Positions 1 to 8,611 of a stretch of 48,097 nucleotides of DNA are shown piece after piece (the stretch's first letter is position 1; every line of letters begins with the position of its first letter). The DNA comes from SZUA-592 sp041556555 (GTDB lineage Bacteria > Pseudomonadota > Gammaproteobacteria > Eutrophobiales > Eutrophobiaceae), in NCBI GenBank assembly GCA_041556555.1, contig JBFFIE010000012.1, positions 1 through 48,097 on the forward strand, read 5' to 3'. The notes under the pieces were generated by a model. The model saw only the letters and a list, made by a program, of their open reading frames with translations. It was not told where the DNA came from and searched no databases. The translations under genes were made by a program, and so were the position numbers.

Positions 1-2
1 GA

Positions 3-1322
3 TCAGGAGATATTTTTTGTGAAGACTTTCGAGTTTCTTTGGTAATTATAGAGTTGCTTCTTCTGCACCGGCAGATCGTCAAGTGCAGCCTCTGTAAATC
101 CCTGTTCTATAAACCAATGCAAGGCCTGTGTCGTTAATGCAAACAGGCGTTTGACCTGATGCTCGCGGGCATAATGTTCGACAGCTTGTAACAGATCGCT
201 ACCCTTGTTCAGTTTCTGGTAATGTTCATCAACCACAAGGCAGGCCAGTTCGGCGCAGGTCTCGTCTTCGTAAATATGAACAGCCGCACAGGCAATGACG
301 GCGTTATCCCTGATGATGACGAAGTAGTCATTAATTTCAGTTTCCATCTTTTCCCTGGATCGGCGGACCAGTTTGCCGCTCTCCTCGAGTGGCTGTATCA
401 GTTCGAGAATACCTCCGATATCATCGATGCTGGCTTTACGGAGCTCATCATAGGGGGCAGCAGTCAGCATGGTCCCGATTCCATCACGGCTGAAGAGCTC
501 CTGCATCAAGCCACCATCCTGGCTCTGATCAATGAAATGTATCCGCTCTATCTGCTGCTTCGAGGCCTCCAGTCCGGCCTGCAGCTGTAACCAGGGTGAT
601 CCATCCGTCAGCTCCTTGTTTTGCAGGAGCTGCTCGGCCTGGCCCTGGGTCAGGTGCTGAACGGCCTGGCCACTGTTATCCTGAAGCCCGGTGCCACACA
701 TGAGGAACAATAATTTGTCAGCCCGTAACTCGAGGGCTACCTGCTTTGCCAGATCAACGGATCCCAGGTTGAATGCTTCGCCTGTTGGCGAATACCCGAC
801 GGGGTGAATCAAAACCAGTTCCTGGTTGTGTAAACGGGCACGAATCAAATCACTGTAAATACGACGCACCATACCCGTAAACTCCAGGTCTATGCCGTCA
901 ATAACTCCCACGGGCCTTGCCACGACAAAGTTGCCGGATGCAATCTTGATGCTGGCCTCGGACATGGGCGAGTTTGGCAGGCCCATGGAAAACAGCGATT
1001 CAATCTGTATTCTCAGGGACCCCACCACAGATTTTACGATTTCGAGTGTATTGAAATCCGTGACCCTGAGACCTGATACAAGGTGTGGCCGTATGCCGCG
1101 TACTTCGAGCTCTTTTTCAATCTGTGGGCGTGCACCAAAGACCAGGACAACACGGATCCCAAGACTGTTTAACAGGGCAATATCGTGTACCAGTCCCGGA
1201 AATACCGGATGTGCAATCAGTTCACCACCGCAATGAAGGACAAATGTTTTTCCCCGATGGGAATGTATGTACGGTGCTGCCGATCTGAACCACTGAATGA
1301 AATCAGATGAATGCGTTGACAT
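3..1322 (-). CDS. argA: Amino-acid N-acetyltransferase (N-acetylglutamate synthase)
   Basis: Transfers an acetyl group from acetyl-CoA to L-glutamate, the first step of arginine synthesis, in the cytoplasm. The protein is about 439 residues, the usual length for classical bacterial ArgA. An N-terminal amino-acid kinase-like domain (HRGKTFVLHCGGE, then LGIRVVLVFGARPQIE) is followed from about residue 290 by a GNAT domain (ACLVVDEHYQKLNKGSDLL). I chose the ATG at 1322 because it has an AAGGA Shine-Dalgarno sequence at good spacing and matches the family N-terminus. A GTG at 1340 would add six residues. The gene overlaps the end of argE by 20 bases, so the two are co-transcribed and probably translationally coupled. 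The kinase-like domain is expected to bind arginine for feedback inhibition; this is family knowledge. Confidence 0.95.
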   Translation of the reverse strand: MSTHSSDFIQWFRSAAPYIHSHRGKTFVLHCGGELIAHPVFPGLVHDIALLNSLGIRVVLVFGARPQIEKELEVRGIRPHLVSGLRVTDFNTLEIVKSVVGSLRIQIESLFSMGLPNSPMSEASIKIASGNFVVARPVGVIDGIDLEFTGMVRRIYSDLIRARLHNQELVLIHPVGYSPTGEAFNLGSVDLAKQVALELRADKLLFLMCGTGLQDNSGQAVQHLTQGQAEQLLQNKELTDGSPWLQLQAGLEASKQQIERIHFIDQSQDGGLMQELFSRDGIGTMLTAAPYDELRKASIDDIGGILELIQPLEESGKLVRRSREKMETEINDYFVIIRDNAVIACAAVHIYEDETCAELACLVVDEHYQKLNKGSDLLQAVEHYAREHQVKRLFALTTQALHWFIEQGFTEAALDDLPVQKKQLYNYQRNSKVFTKNIS

Positions 1323-2481
1323 CTTGTTTTTCCTTAACACATAGATGCTGAATCAATCCGGAGACGATGCGCATCATGGGTTTAATTCGCTTGATTTCAA
1401 GATATTCATCCGGCCGGTGTGCCTGATCAATATTACCGGGTCCAAGTATCACGGTTTCCATTCCCATCTGGCTCAGATAAGGGGCTTCTGTTCCGAAGGC
1501 TACAGTGCTTGCCGGGTGACCCGAGAGTTTTTCAGCGATTTTCAGGATCTCTGAATTTGCTGAAGTCTGCAGTGGTGGAACACCACCAAAGACCGGTCTG
1601 AATTCAATAGCCAGATCAGAACCCATCAATGCCCCTTTTGCCTTCTGATGCAATTGGGAACGGATCTCCTCGATACTGGTTTCCGGCAAAAACCTCAGGT
1701 CAATCTGCAATTCACACTGTGCACAAATCCGGTTCGGGTTGTCGCCGCCCCGGATACTGCCAAAGTTAAGTGTGGGGTATGGAACTTCAAAATGTTCGTT
1801 GGTAAATTTTTCCTGCAGGTCTTTTCGCCACTCCATCAACACATGCATGACCCGGTGCATGCCGTCCAGTGCGTTCCTGCCCAGCCCCGGGTTGCTCGAA
1901 TGACCTGAAAGACCGGTGACGGTGATCGATTCCATGATGATGCCTTTATGCATGTAAATCGGTTTGAGACCGGTAGGCTCACCAATCAAAGCATACCGAC
2001 CCAGGGTTTTACCGGACCCGGCCAGAGCCCGGGCGCCGGACATATTGCTCTCCTCATCTGCCGTTGCCAGGATATATAACGGCTGATGCAATTGCGCCGG
2101 ATCGATGTCCTTTATGACCTCCATCGCGATCGGGAAAAAACATTTCATGTCAGATACACCCAATCCGTAATAACGATTGTCTTTCTCGGTCAGGCAAAAC
2201 GGATCCTGCGTCCACTTGTCCGGATCGAATGGCACGGTATCGGTATGGCCGGACAATACCAGTCCACCGTTACCCTCACCGAGTTGAGCCACCAGGTTAT
2301 ATTTCCCGGCATGATCGCACACCGGTATCTGTTCCACGGCAAAGCCAAAGTCTTCCAGAATATTAGACAGGAAATCGATGGTACTTTTATTCGACTGATC
2401 CAGCGCCGGATCAGGGCTGCTGACCGACGGTAACGAAATCAGTCGGGCGAAATTCTCCCGAAATGGCAGATTGAGGCTCAT
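1303..2481 (-). CDS. argE: Acetylornithine deacetylase
   Basis: Hydrolyses N2-acetyl-L-ornithine to ornithine and acetate in the linear arginine pathway. The 392-residue length fits ArgE of the M20 di-zinc family. Visible motifs are SGHTDTVPFD (first metal His and Asp), GLGVSDMKC (bridging Asp region), DEESNMSGA (catalytic and metal Glu pair) and a C-terminal FGTEAPYLSQMG/GPGNIDQAHRPDEY block with the last metal His. It is the first gene of an argE-argA pair and is divergent from ilvD across a 111-base gap. DapE and carboxypeptidase G2 are relatives. The argA neighbour and the ArgE-like C-terminus make acetylornithine the most likely substrate. Confidence 0.93.
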   Translation of the reverse strand: MSLNLPFRENFARLISLPSVSSPDPALDQSNKSTIDFLSNILEDFGFAVEQIPVCDHAGKYNLVAQLGEGNGGLVLSGHTDTVPFDPDKWTQDPFCLTEKDNRYYGLGVSDMKCFFPIAMEVIKDIDPAQLHQPLYILATADEESNMSGARALAGSGKTLGRYALIGEPTGLKPIYMHKGIIMESITVTGLSGHSSNPGLGRNALDGMHRVMHVLMEWRKDLQEKFTNEHFEVPYPTLNFGSIRGGDNPNRICAQCELQIDLRFLPETSIEEIRSQLHQKAKGALMGSDLAIEFRPVFGGVPPLQTSANSEILKIAEKLSGHPASTVAFGTEAPYLSQMGMETVILGPGNIDQAHRPDEYLEIKRIKPMMRIVSGLIQHLCVKEKQDVNAFI

Positions 2482-2520
2482 GGGTAGTTCCGTGGTTTTG
2501 TTTGTTCTGGTTATGTAACA

Positions 2521-2549
2521 CTGACAAGTAATAAAATCTCTAGTATTCT
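2521..2549 (+). promoter_or_regulatory. Predicted sigma-70 promoter of ilvD
   Basis: CTGACA (2521-2526) and TATTCT (2544-2549) are separated by exactly 17 bases. Each differs from the consensus by one base. Transcription would start near 2556, leaving a leader of about 37 bases before ilvD. I see no leader peptide or attenuator in that short stretch. Confidence 0.55.
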
Positions 2550-2592
2550 AACGCACCTTTTCGATAGATGATAAAAAATTCCGGTAAATCAA

Positions 2593-4272
2593 ATGGCTAA
2601 TCGACCCAATCGCTACAGTTCACGCATAACCCAGCCAAAATCTCAGGGGGCATCCCAGGCCATGCTCTATGGCACGGGGTTGACCACGGAAGACATGGGC
2701 AAGCCCGAGGTCGGCATATCCAGTGTCTGGTATGAAGGAAACACCTGCAATATGCATCTGCTGGGACTTGCAGAAAAAATAAAAGAAGGCGTGGTGAAGG
2801 CCGGCCTGGTCGGCATGCGCTTTAACACCGTGGGTGTCAGCGATGGTATTTCCATGGGCACAGAGGGGATGAGTTACTCCCTGCAATCACGTGACCTGAT
2901 TGCCGACTCTATTGAAACCGTGATGGCTGCTCAATGGTATGACGCCAATATCTCGATCCCGGGATGTGATAAAAACATGCCGGGTTGTGTTATGGCCATG
3001 GGCCGTCTCAACCGGCCGGCACTCATGGTCTATGGTGGTACGATCAAGCCCGGCTACCGGAACGAGAAAAAGATAGACATCATCTCGGCATTCCAGAGCT
3101 ATGGTGAATTTATCGCCGGTAACATTACTGATGAGGAACGCCAGGAAATCGTCCGCAAGGCTTGCCCGGGACCCGGTGCCTGCGGCGGCATGTACACGGC
3201 AAATACCATGGCCTCGGCGATCGAGGCCATGGGTATGTCATTACCTTACAGTTCTTCGACACCGGCTGTTGATCCGAAAAAACTGGAAGAATGCCTGCAG
3301 GCCGGACAGGCCATTCGCTATCTGCTGGATAACGATATCAAACCACGCGACATCATGACCCGGGATGCCTTTGAAAATGCCATGGTCATCGTCACCGTGC
3401 TGGGTGGTTCAACCAATGCCGTCTTGCATCTGCTGGCTCTCGCGCGTTCTGTCGGTGTTGACCTCAGCATTGATGATTTCACGGCGGTCAGCGATCGTGT
3501 GCCTTATCTCGCCGATCTCAAACCCAGCGGCCAGTACGTAATGGAAGACCTGCATAATGTCGGCGGGACACCGGCCGTGATGAAATATCTGCTGGAACAT
3601 GACCTGATCGAGGGTGATTGCCTGACGGTGACCGGCAAGACCATAGCTGAAAATCTTGCAGATCTGCCGGGCCTCAAACAGGGGCAGGATGTGATCCATC
3701 CTCTCGACAAACCCCTGAAAGACAGCGGTCACCTGCGAATATTAAAGGGCAACCTGGCACCGGGAGGTTCGGTGGCCAAGATCACCGGCAAGGAAGGCGA
3801 GCAATTCAGTGGCCCTGCCCGGGTTTTTGACAGTGAAGAAGAAATGCTCAAGGCACTGGAGGACAAGAAGATCAGGAAAGGCGATGTGATCGTTATCCGA
3901 TACGAAGGTCCCAAGGGTGGTCCGGGGATGCCTGAGATGCTGACACCGACATCAGCAATCATGGGTGCCGGACTGGGTGCCGATGTCGCCATGATCACGG
4001 ATGGGCGTTTTTCGGGGGGCTCACACGGTTTTATTATTGGCCACGTGGTGCCGGAGGCACAGGATGGCGGGCCGATTGCGCTGATCAAGAACGGTGATGT
4101 CATTACCCTGGATGCGCGGAAGAACCGGATAGATGTCGCGGTTGACGATGCTGAAATGCAAACACGGCGCGAACACTGGTCAATGCCCGCTTACAAGGCT
4201 GAGCGAGGTACGCTTTACAAGTACATCAAGAACGTGAAGTCAGCATCGGAAGGTTGCGTGACTGACGAATAA
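2593..4272 (+). CDS. ilvD: Dihydroxy-acid dehydratase
   Basis: Dehydrates 2,3-dihydroxy-3-methylbutanoate and its ethyl analogue to the 2-keto acids that precede valine, isoleucine, leucine and pantothenate. The 559-residue length is typical of the IlvD/Edd family. The iron-sulfur cysteines are visible: NTCNMH (C52), GCDKNMPGC (C125 as ligand) and GACGGMYTANTMAS (C196). The C-terminal GRFSGGSHGFIIGHVVPEA block is characteristic. It stands alone, divergent from argE, with its own promoter upstream. The related Edd has a different C-terminus, so the assignment is firm. Confidence 0.96.
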   Translation: MANRPNRYSSRITQPKSQGASQAMLYGTGLTTEDMGKPEVGISSVWYEGNTCNMHLLGLAEKIKEGVVKAGLVGMRFNTVGVSDGISMGTEGMSYSLQSRDLIADSIETVMAAQWYDANISIPGCDKNMPGCVMAMGRLNRPALMVYGGTIKPGYRNEKKIDIISAFQSYGEFIAGNITDEERQEIVRKACPGPGACGGMYTANTMASAIEAMGMSLPYSSSTPAVDPKKLEECLQAGQAIRYLLDNDIKPRDIMTRDAFENAMVIVTVLGGSTNAVLHLLALARSVGVDLSIDDFTAVSDRVPYLADLKPSGQYVMEDLHNVGGTPAVMKYLLEHDLIEGDCLTVTGKTIAENLADLPGLKQGQDVIHPLDKPLKDSGHLRILKGNLAPGGSVAKITGKEGEQFSGPARVFDSEEEMLKALEDKKIRKGDVIVIRYEGPKGGPGMPEMLTPTSAIMGAGLGADVAMITDGRFSGGSHGFIIGHVVPEAQDGGPIALIKNGDVITLDARKNRIDVAVDDAEMQTRREHWSMPAYKAERGTLYKYIKNVKSASEGCVTDE

Positions 4273-4304
4273 AAAAACTGTGCGCTGGTACCCGCAGCTG
4301 TTAT

Positions 4305-5339
4305 TTAGTTCCAATCGTAGACAACACTCAGGTAATAGGCAGTGTCAAGTTTCTTCACACCCGGAACCGGGGCGTTATTAAAATCATGCCTGAGGGTAAA
4401 ACGCAGTTTCCAGTCCCAGTCCTTGCCCAGTGGCAATTCAGTATAGGCGTTACTGGCCAGCCGGTAATTCTCGGAAAAGGATTCGGTAATGGAAGGATAG
4501 TAGTTAAACTTGTGCCCCAGTCGTAACCAGTCCCTGAAATCATACATGAAATCATAACCGGCAGACAGAATCATATTGCTTCTGTTTGAATCATCACTGG
4601 TGAAAGATTCAAACTCATAACCCAGACCAGTGAGACCCTTGAATTTCAGATTGTCCTTGCGTATGAAAAAATAACCAAGACCAGCATCGGTCGTGGACCT
4701 TAAATCGAGATTTTCAAACCTGTCTTTTTCCAGGTTCTGACTAACAAAAGCAAACCAGCGGTCCGTAATATCCTGTTCGAATCGTGATCCCAACCGATAC
4801 TCTTCGGTAGTCGTTTCCTCATTTTGTCGCTGGAAATTCATTTCTCCATACATGGAAAGCCGGTTTACTTCTGTCTCTCTCAATAATTCCACACGGGTGA
4901 GGATCGAAAGTTCGCTGGTATTACCTTCCTGACCATCGATTCCCAGGATAGCTGCGCCTGACCAGTAATCCTTCTCGGTTTTCTCCCCGATATTAAGACC
5001 TGCTATCTTGTCATCACCAAGTAAAATTACATTACCGTCATCCAGGACCAGGACCTGGCCTTGTTCAGGTGTATATTCCAGTCTGGCAGTATATTTATCG
5101 CCACTTTCCATGGAAACAGATTGCAAATCATCACTATTGATACCAGTGATTTCACTGATTTTAATCTTGATTTCACCGGCGAATGAAGTCTTGACGACCA
5201 GATGAGTCTCATCCATGGACACGATTTGTCCATTAATTAGACTGTTATCACGCAGACGAATCTCGTCGGCTAGTAGAATAGAGGGTAATAGAAATACAAT
5301 TATGGAAAGAATTAATGCTTTGATTTGGTACGTAGTCAT
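4305..5339 (-). CDS. DUF481 (YdiY-type) outer-membrane protein
   Basis: Exported protein of 344 residues with a clear signal peptide (hydrophobic residues about 7-24, ending LLADE). Residues about 25-120 form a small beta domain rich in alternating polar and hydrophobic residues (LRDNSLINGQIVSMDETHLVV). The remainder is a predicted beta-barrel of the DUF481 family with many amphipathic strands (LGSRFEQDITDRWFAFVSQ, GLGYFFIRKDNLKFKG), ending in the aromatic tail YDWN as outer-membrane barrels do. The function of the family is unknown. The gene is monocistronic, convergent with ilvD and divergent from the amidoligase operon. The intergenic region holds a perfect inverted repeat that may regulate either side. 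Confidence 0.85.
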   Translation of the reverse strand: MTTYQIKALILSIIVFLLPSILLADEIRLRDNSLINGQIVSMDETHLVVKTSFAGEIKIKISEITGINSDDLQSVSMESGDKYTARLEYTPEQGQVLVLDDGNVILLGDDKIAGLNIGEKTEKDYWSGAAILGIDGQEGNTSELSILTRVELLRETEVNRLSMYGEMNFQRQNEETTTEEYRLGSRFEQDITDRWFAFVSQNLEKDRFENLDLRSTTDAGLGYFFIRKDNLKFKGLTGLGYEFESFTSDDSNRSNMILSAGYDFMYDFRDWLRLGHKFNYYPSITESFSENYRLASNAYTELPLGKDWDWKLRFTLRHDFNNAPVPGVKKLDTAYYLSVVYDWN

Positions 5340-5400
5340 CCTTATATCCTTGAAATATTTCTGCTAGGGTGTACAGGTCTTGTTCAGGTTAATTTCCAGG

Positions 5401-5418
5401 ACAGTCACGACAGTCACG
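5401..5418. repeat. Two tandem copies of a 9-base direct repeat
   Basis: ACAGTCACG occurs twice back to back (5401-5409 and 5410-5418), directly next to an inverted repeat, in the 245-base divergent region between the DUF481 gene and the amidoligase operon. It could be part of a regulator-binding site. No known motif is recognised. Confidence 0.6.
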
Positions 5419-5436
5419 TGAAGTGTATTCACTTCA
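5419..5436. promoter_or_regulatory. Perfect inverted repeat, candidate operator
   Basis: TGAAGTG, a 4-base spacer TATT, then CACTTCA form a perfect 7-bp dyad. It lies 80 bases upstream of the DUF481 start and about 150 bases upstream of the amidoligase start. There is no T-run on either side, so a terminator is unlikely. A dimeric regulator site is the simplest reading, but this is inference from symmetry only. Confidence 0.4.
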
Positions 5437-5584
5437 ATATATCGTAGGGAGAGATTACGGCACGGGACTGCCTGGTAATGCTGAAGGTCTCAATTCTACA
5501 ATAGGCATATTTAACAAGTCAAAATCAGATAAAGTGCTGCTTGTTTTTCTGGTAAATTAAACAGCTCATACAAACGTAACAAAA

Positions 5585-6586
5585 ATGAACTCAAACAATC
5601 TTAGCCTGCCGGAAAAACCAAGGGGTGATGATACCGGCATACGACATGTGGGTTTTGAAATCGAGTATGCCGGCCTCTCTCCAGAAGACAGCGCAGAGAT
5701 GCTGAAGCAACTGCTTGGTGGTGAACGGAAAAAGATCAGTCACTTCTGCTACGAGGTTTCTTCCAGCAAGTACGGAAAATTCAGGATTGAAATTGATGCT
5801 GATTTTCTTCTGGAGGAAAAATACAAGAAATATTTATCCAGCATCGGGATTGAATTAGACGATCTGGAAACTGAGTCTGTAGACGAACTCCTGCTTGAGC
5901 TGGCCAGTTCGGTCGTCCCCTGTGAAATCGTGATGCCGCCTATACCTGTTAACGAGCTCGATATTGCCAACAAAATTATTGAAAATCTCAGAGAAAACAA
6001 GGCCAGGGGTACAAAGGATTCGATTTTCTATGCATTTGGTTTGCATATCAATGTTGAAGTCGCATCCATGGAACCGGATTATTTGTTATCAATCATCCGT
6101 TCGTTTTCGCTGCTTTATCACTGGATAGTCCAGCATTCCGAAGTCGACTTTGCCAGAAGGCTTTCGCCATACATTGACCCGTACCCTGAAGAGTACCTTA
6201 AACTGATCATGAATCTCGAATACAAGCCGAGTATTGATCAACTCATCCAGGATTATCTGGAACTGGTCAAATCAAGAAATTTCGCCCTGGACATGCTCCC
6301 GGTTTTTGCAACCATAGATAAAGAGCTGGTGTTGGGTCATGCCAAAGAACCACACCTGATAAAACCCAGGCCGGCATTTCATTATCGCCTGGCAAACTCA
6401 TTGGTAGATGATGAAAAATGGAGCATTGGACATGAATGGAAGTACTGGCTGATGATTGAAAAACTGGCAAATAACAAGCAACAGCTGAACGAGCTGGTTG
6501 AAACTTATAAAAAGAAACTCAGCTCATTCCTGCCGTTCTCCGCATCAGGATGGATTAAACGGATTGATAAGACATTAAACGCATGA
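5585..6586 (+). CDS. Putative amidoligase (glutamine synthetase-like fold)
   Basis: A 333-residue protein matching the putative amidoligase family (COOH-NH2 ligases with a glutamine-synthetase-like fold). The N-terminal signature VGFEIEYAGLSPEDSAEM carries the expected metal-binding Glu pair. Further conserved points are ACEIVMPPI-like VVPCEIVMPPIPV at about 120 and FGLHINVEV at about 154, with the His and Asn typical of this fold. It shares a 4-base ATGA overlap with the next gene, a class-I glutamine amidotransferase, which is the partnership known for the family. The expected chemistry is ATP-dependent formation of an amide bond, with ammonia from the partner or with an amine. The substrate (cell wall, peptide or lipid) is unknown. 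No good Shine-Dalgarno sequence precedes the ATG. Confidence 0.78.
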   Translation: MNSNNLSLPEKPRGDDTGIRHVGFEIEYAGLSPEDSAEMLKQLLGGERKKISHFCYEVSSSKYGKFRIEIDADFLLEEKYKKYLSSIGIELDDLETESVDELLLELASSVVPCEIVMPPIPVNELDIANKIIENLRENKARGTKDSIFYAFGLHINVEVASMEPDYLLSIIRSFSLLYHWIVQHSEVDFARRLSPYIDPYPEEYLKLIMNLEYKPSIDQLIQDYLELVKSRNFALDMLPVFATIDKELVLGHAKEPHLIKPRPAFHYRLANSLVDDEKWSIGHEWKYWLMIEKLANNKQQLNELVETYKKKLSSFLPFSASGWIKRIDKTLNA

Positions 6587-7374
6587 GTTCATCGAGACCT
6601 CTGATTGGCGTGACCGGTCCAGACCGTGGCGGTATGGTGGCGTGGATTTTCACCTCAATAGCTATCAAATTACAGGGAGGAAGAGCCACACACATTACCC
6701 CATTACATAATGATTCGCTTGATAAAATTGACGGACTGGTGCTGGGCGGCGGCGCTGATATAGAACCAGCCCATTACTTGAAAGAAGATTCAATACTCTC
6801 TGAGAGAAACCGGCAAAATATATCGTTTCTGAATAAATGCCTGGCGATAATCTTCTATCCGTTGATATTCCTTCTCAGATGGTTATTCAGTCTGAAATTC
6901 CACACAGGTATAGACAAGGAAAGAGACAAAATGGAATTTACTGCACTTAAATATTGTATTGAAAATAATTTACCCGTCCTTGGAATATGTCGGGGTTCAC
7001 AGCTTATAAATATTCATTTTGGTGGGACCCTGCACCAGGACCTGGAGGCGTTCTATGAAGAAACCCCACAAATCAGAAGTATATTTCCAAAAAAGAAAAT
7101 CAACATTTTGCCTAATACCCAGTTGTCGCATGCTTTGAATAACCAATCATCCAGCAGGGTCAATGCATTGCATTACCAGGCCATCGATAATCTCGGGGAG
7201 AATCTAACAGTGGCGGCAAGAGAGTCCGCAAATGACATAATTCAGGCCATCGAGCACAGACAATACGACTTCATGATTGGTGTGCAGTGGCACCCTGAAT
7301 ACCTGTTACTGGATCCCGCTCAGAGATCACTTTTCAGGCAACTGGTCGTATCCGCGAAAAAAAAAAGTTTTTAG
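6583..7374 (+). CDS. Class-I glutamine amidotransferase (PuuD/C26-like)
   Basis: A 263-residue protein of the gamma-glutamyl hydrolase/PuuD-like amidotransferase group. Key motifs are LVLGGGADIEPAHY (about 58-70), the nucleophile elbow ILGICRGSQLINIHFGGTLHQDL with the catalytic Cys, and the His-Glu pair in GVQWHPEY near the C-terminus. A hydrophobic stretch of about 20 residues (CLAIIFYPLIFLLRWLFSLKF) is inserted between the oxyanion region and the DKERDKMEF helix, where soluble relatives have a short loop. This suggests membrane attachment. The gene is translationally coupled to the amidoligase, so it probably supplies ammonia to it or trims gamma-glutamyl products. Confidence 0.8.
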   Translation: MSSSRPLIGVTGPDRGGMVAWIFTSIAIKLQGGRATHITPLHNDSLDKIDGLVLGGGADIEPAHYLKEDSILSERNRQNISFLNKCLAIIFYPLIFLLRWLFSLKFHTGIDKERDKMEFTALKYCIENNLPVLGICRGSQLINIHFGGTLHQDLEAFYEETPQIRSIFPKKKINILPNTQLSHALNNQSSSRVNALHYQAIDNLGENLTVAARESANDIIQAIEHRQYDFMIGVQWHPEYLLLDPAQRSLFRQLVVSAKKKSF

Positions 7375-7388
7375 TGGCGCTGTGAAAC

Positions 7389-8030
7389 TCAGGAGCTGGT
7401 CCTGTATTCCTTGTAATACTGGAGAACCTTGTTGATGTAATTGCGGGTCTCTTCATAAGGCGGGATTTTATAGCCATGGCGTTTTACTGCATTCTCACCG
7501 GCATTGTAAGCGGCCAGGGCCAGGGTCAGATCATTCTTGAACATGATCAGCAAGTCACGAAGATAGCGGGTACCGCCATGAATGTTTTCATAGGGATTGT
7601 TCCTGTTTCTGACACCATAGCGCTTTGCTGTCTCCGGCATGAGTTGCATCAAACCAACGGCGCCTGTTTTTGAAATAGCATTCGGGTTATAGGCCGATTC
7701 CGCTGTGATCACTGCATGTAACAGCGGACCGGGTAGATTATATTGCTCAGCCACGGAATCTACCGTTGGAGTAAACTTTTCCCGGTTCCTCAGGAATTCT
7801 TCGCGGCTGATGTAATAACTGGGCGGTTCAACCCATCCCTTCCAGGTCTTTATCAGGCGCTTGTACTCTGAATTCTTGGGCCGGTCCGTCAGATAAACCC
7901 GGCCGTGCTTGTCGACATACTTGTAAATGTCTGCGAGAGATGAACAGGGTATCGCCAGCAGGCAGATGAGTAGACATATCCCCTTGCCGGTACAGGTGTT
8001 GCTGTTATTTTTCTTGGCACACCAGACCAT
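7389..8030 (-). CDS. Secreted lytic transglycosylase with DUF4124 domain
   Basis: Cleaves peptidoglycan between N-acetylmuramic acid and N-acetylglucosamine. The 213 residues begin with an export signal (GICLLICLLAIPCSSLA). A DUF4124 segment follows (DIYKYVDKHGRVYLTDRP) and then an SLT domain from about residue 95. The catalytic Glu lies in VITAESAYNPNAIS, followed by GAVGLMQLMPETAKRYGV and the AAYNAGENAV motif, all standard for family 1 lytic transglycosylases. The signal peptide contains a Cys, but AIPCSS is a poor lipobox, so a soluble periplasmic form is likelier. It is convergent with the amidoligase operon, 14 bases apart. Confidence 0.88.
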   Translation of the reverse strand: MVWCAKKNNSNTCTGKGICLLICLLAIPCSSLADIYKYVDKHGRVYLTDRPKNSEYKRLIKTWKGWVEPPSYYISREEFLRNREKFTPTVDSVAEQYNLPGPLLHAVITAESAYNPNAISKTGAVGLMQLMPETAKRYGVRNRNNPYENIHGGTRYLRDLLIMFKNDLTLALAAYNAGENAVKRHGYKIPPYEETRNYINKVLQYYKEYRTSS

Positions 8031-8064
8031 ATTTAATCCCGTTTATATACTTTTCTATTTAACT

Positions 8065-8556
8065 TTATAACATATATACCATTATTTGAAGGATAGCCAG
8101 GCTAAATAATGCTGCAATTGCATCATCCAGCATTATTCCGAGCCCTCCTGTGACGGATTTATCAACCTGTGAAATCGGCCAGGGCTTGGCAATATCAAAA
8201 AACCGGAACAATAGAAAACCGCCCAGTATCCATTGCCAGCCATCGGGCGCCATGCTCATGGCGATAAGATAACCGACTATCTCATCCCAGACGATGGCGG
8301 GGTGATCATGTTTCCCCATATCTCTGGCCGTAGTCTGGCAAATCCAGATACCGACTATAAAGAGGATGACAACCAGGAATAAATAAAGCCATACGGACAG
8401 AGCCTGGGCAAAATAATAAATAATCACGCCTGCCATCGTGCCAATAGTTCCCGGCATTGTCAGTGAACAACCGGTTCCGAACCCCAGAGCTAGCCAGTGC
8501 ACGGGATTTTTGAGGCTTGTTCCTTCAGGTATTTTAAACAACATGACGTTCTGCAT
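8065..8556 (-). CDS. pgpA: Phosphatidylglycerophosphatase A
   Basis: Dephosphorylates phosphatidylglycerol phosphate to phosphatidylglycerol at the inner membrane. The 163-residue membrane protein shows PgpA family landmarks: LALGFGTGCSLTMPGTIGT near the N-terminus, IVWDEIVGYLIAM in the middle, LFRFFDIAKPWPISQVDK and GGLGIMLDDAIAAL. The acidic residues in WDE and DD are the expected metal ligands. Three to four hydrophobic segments are visible. A second Met at residue 5 is a possible alternative start. It is divergent from the channel-like gene across 55 bases. Confidence 0.93.
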   Translation of the reverse strand: MQNVMLFKIPEGTSLKNPVHWLALGFGTGCSLTMPGTIGTMAGVIIYYFAQALSVWLYLFLVVILFIVGIWICQTTARDMGKHDHPAIVWDEIVGYLIAMSMAPDGWQWILGGFLLFRFFDIAKPWPISQVDKSVTGGLGIMLDDAIAALFSLAILQIMVYML

Positions 8557-8611
8557 TCTCTATTTTCATGGTGAAAAAAATATTGTTCCAGATATGCGAT
8601 AATACAGCATC

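Noticed and set aside
4273..4304. Possible terminator between ilvD and the DUF481 gene
   Set aside because: The partial CTGTGCG/CCGCAG pairing has mismatches and no T-run, so it is too weak to call.
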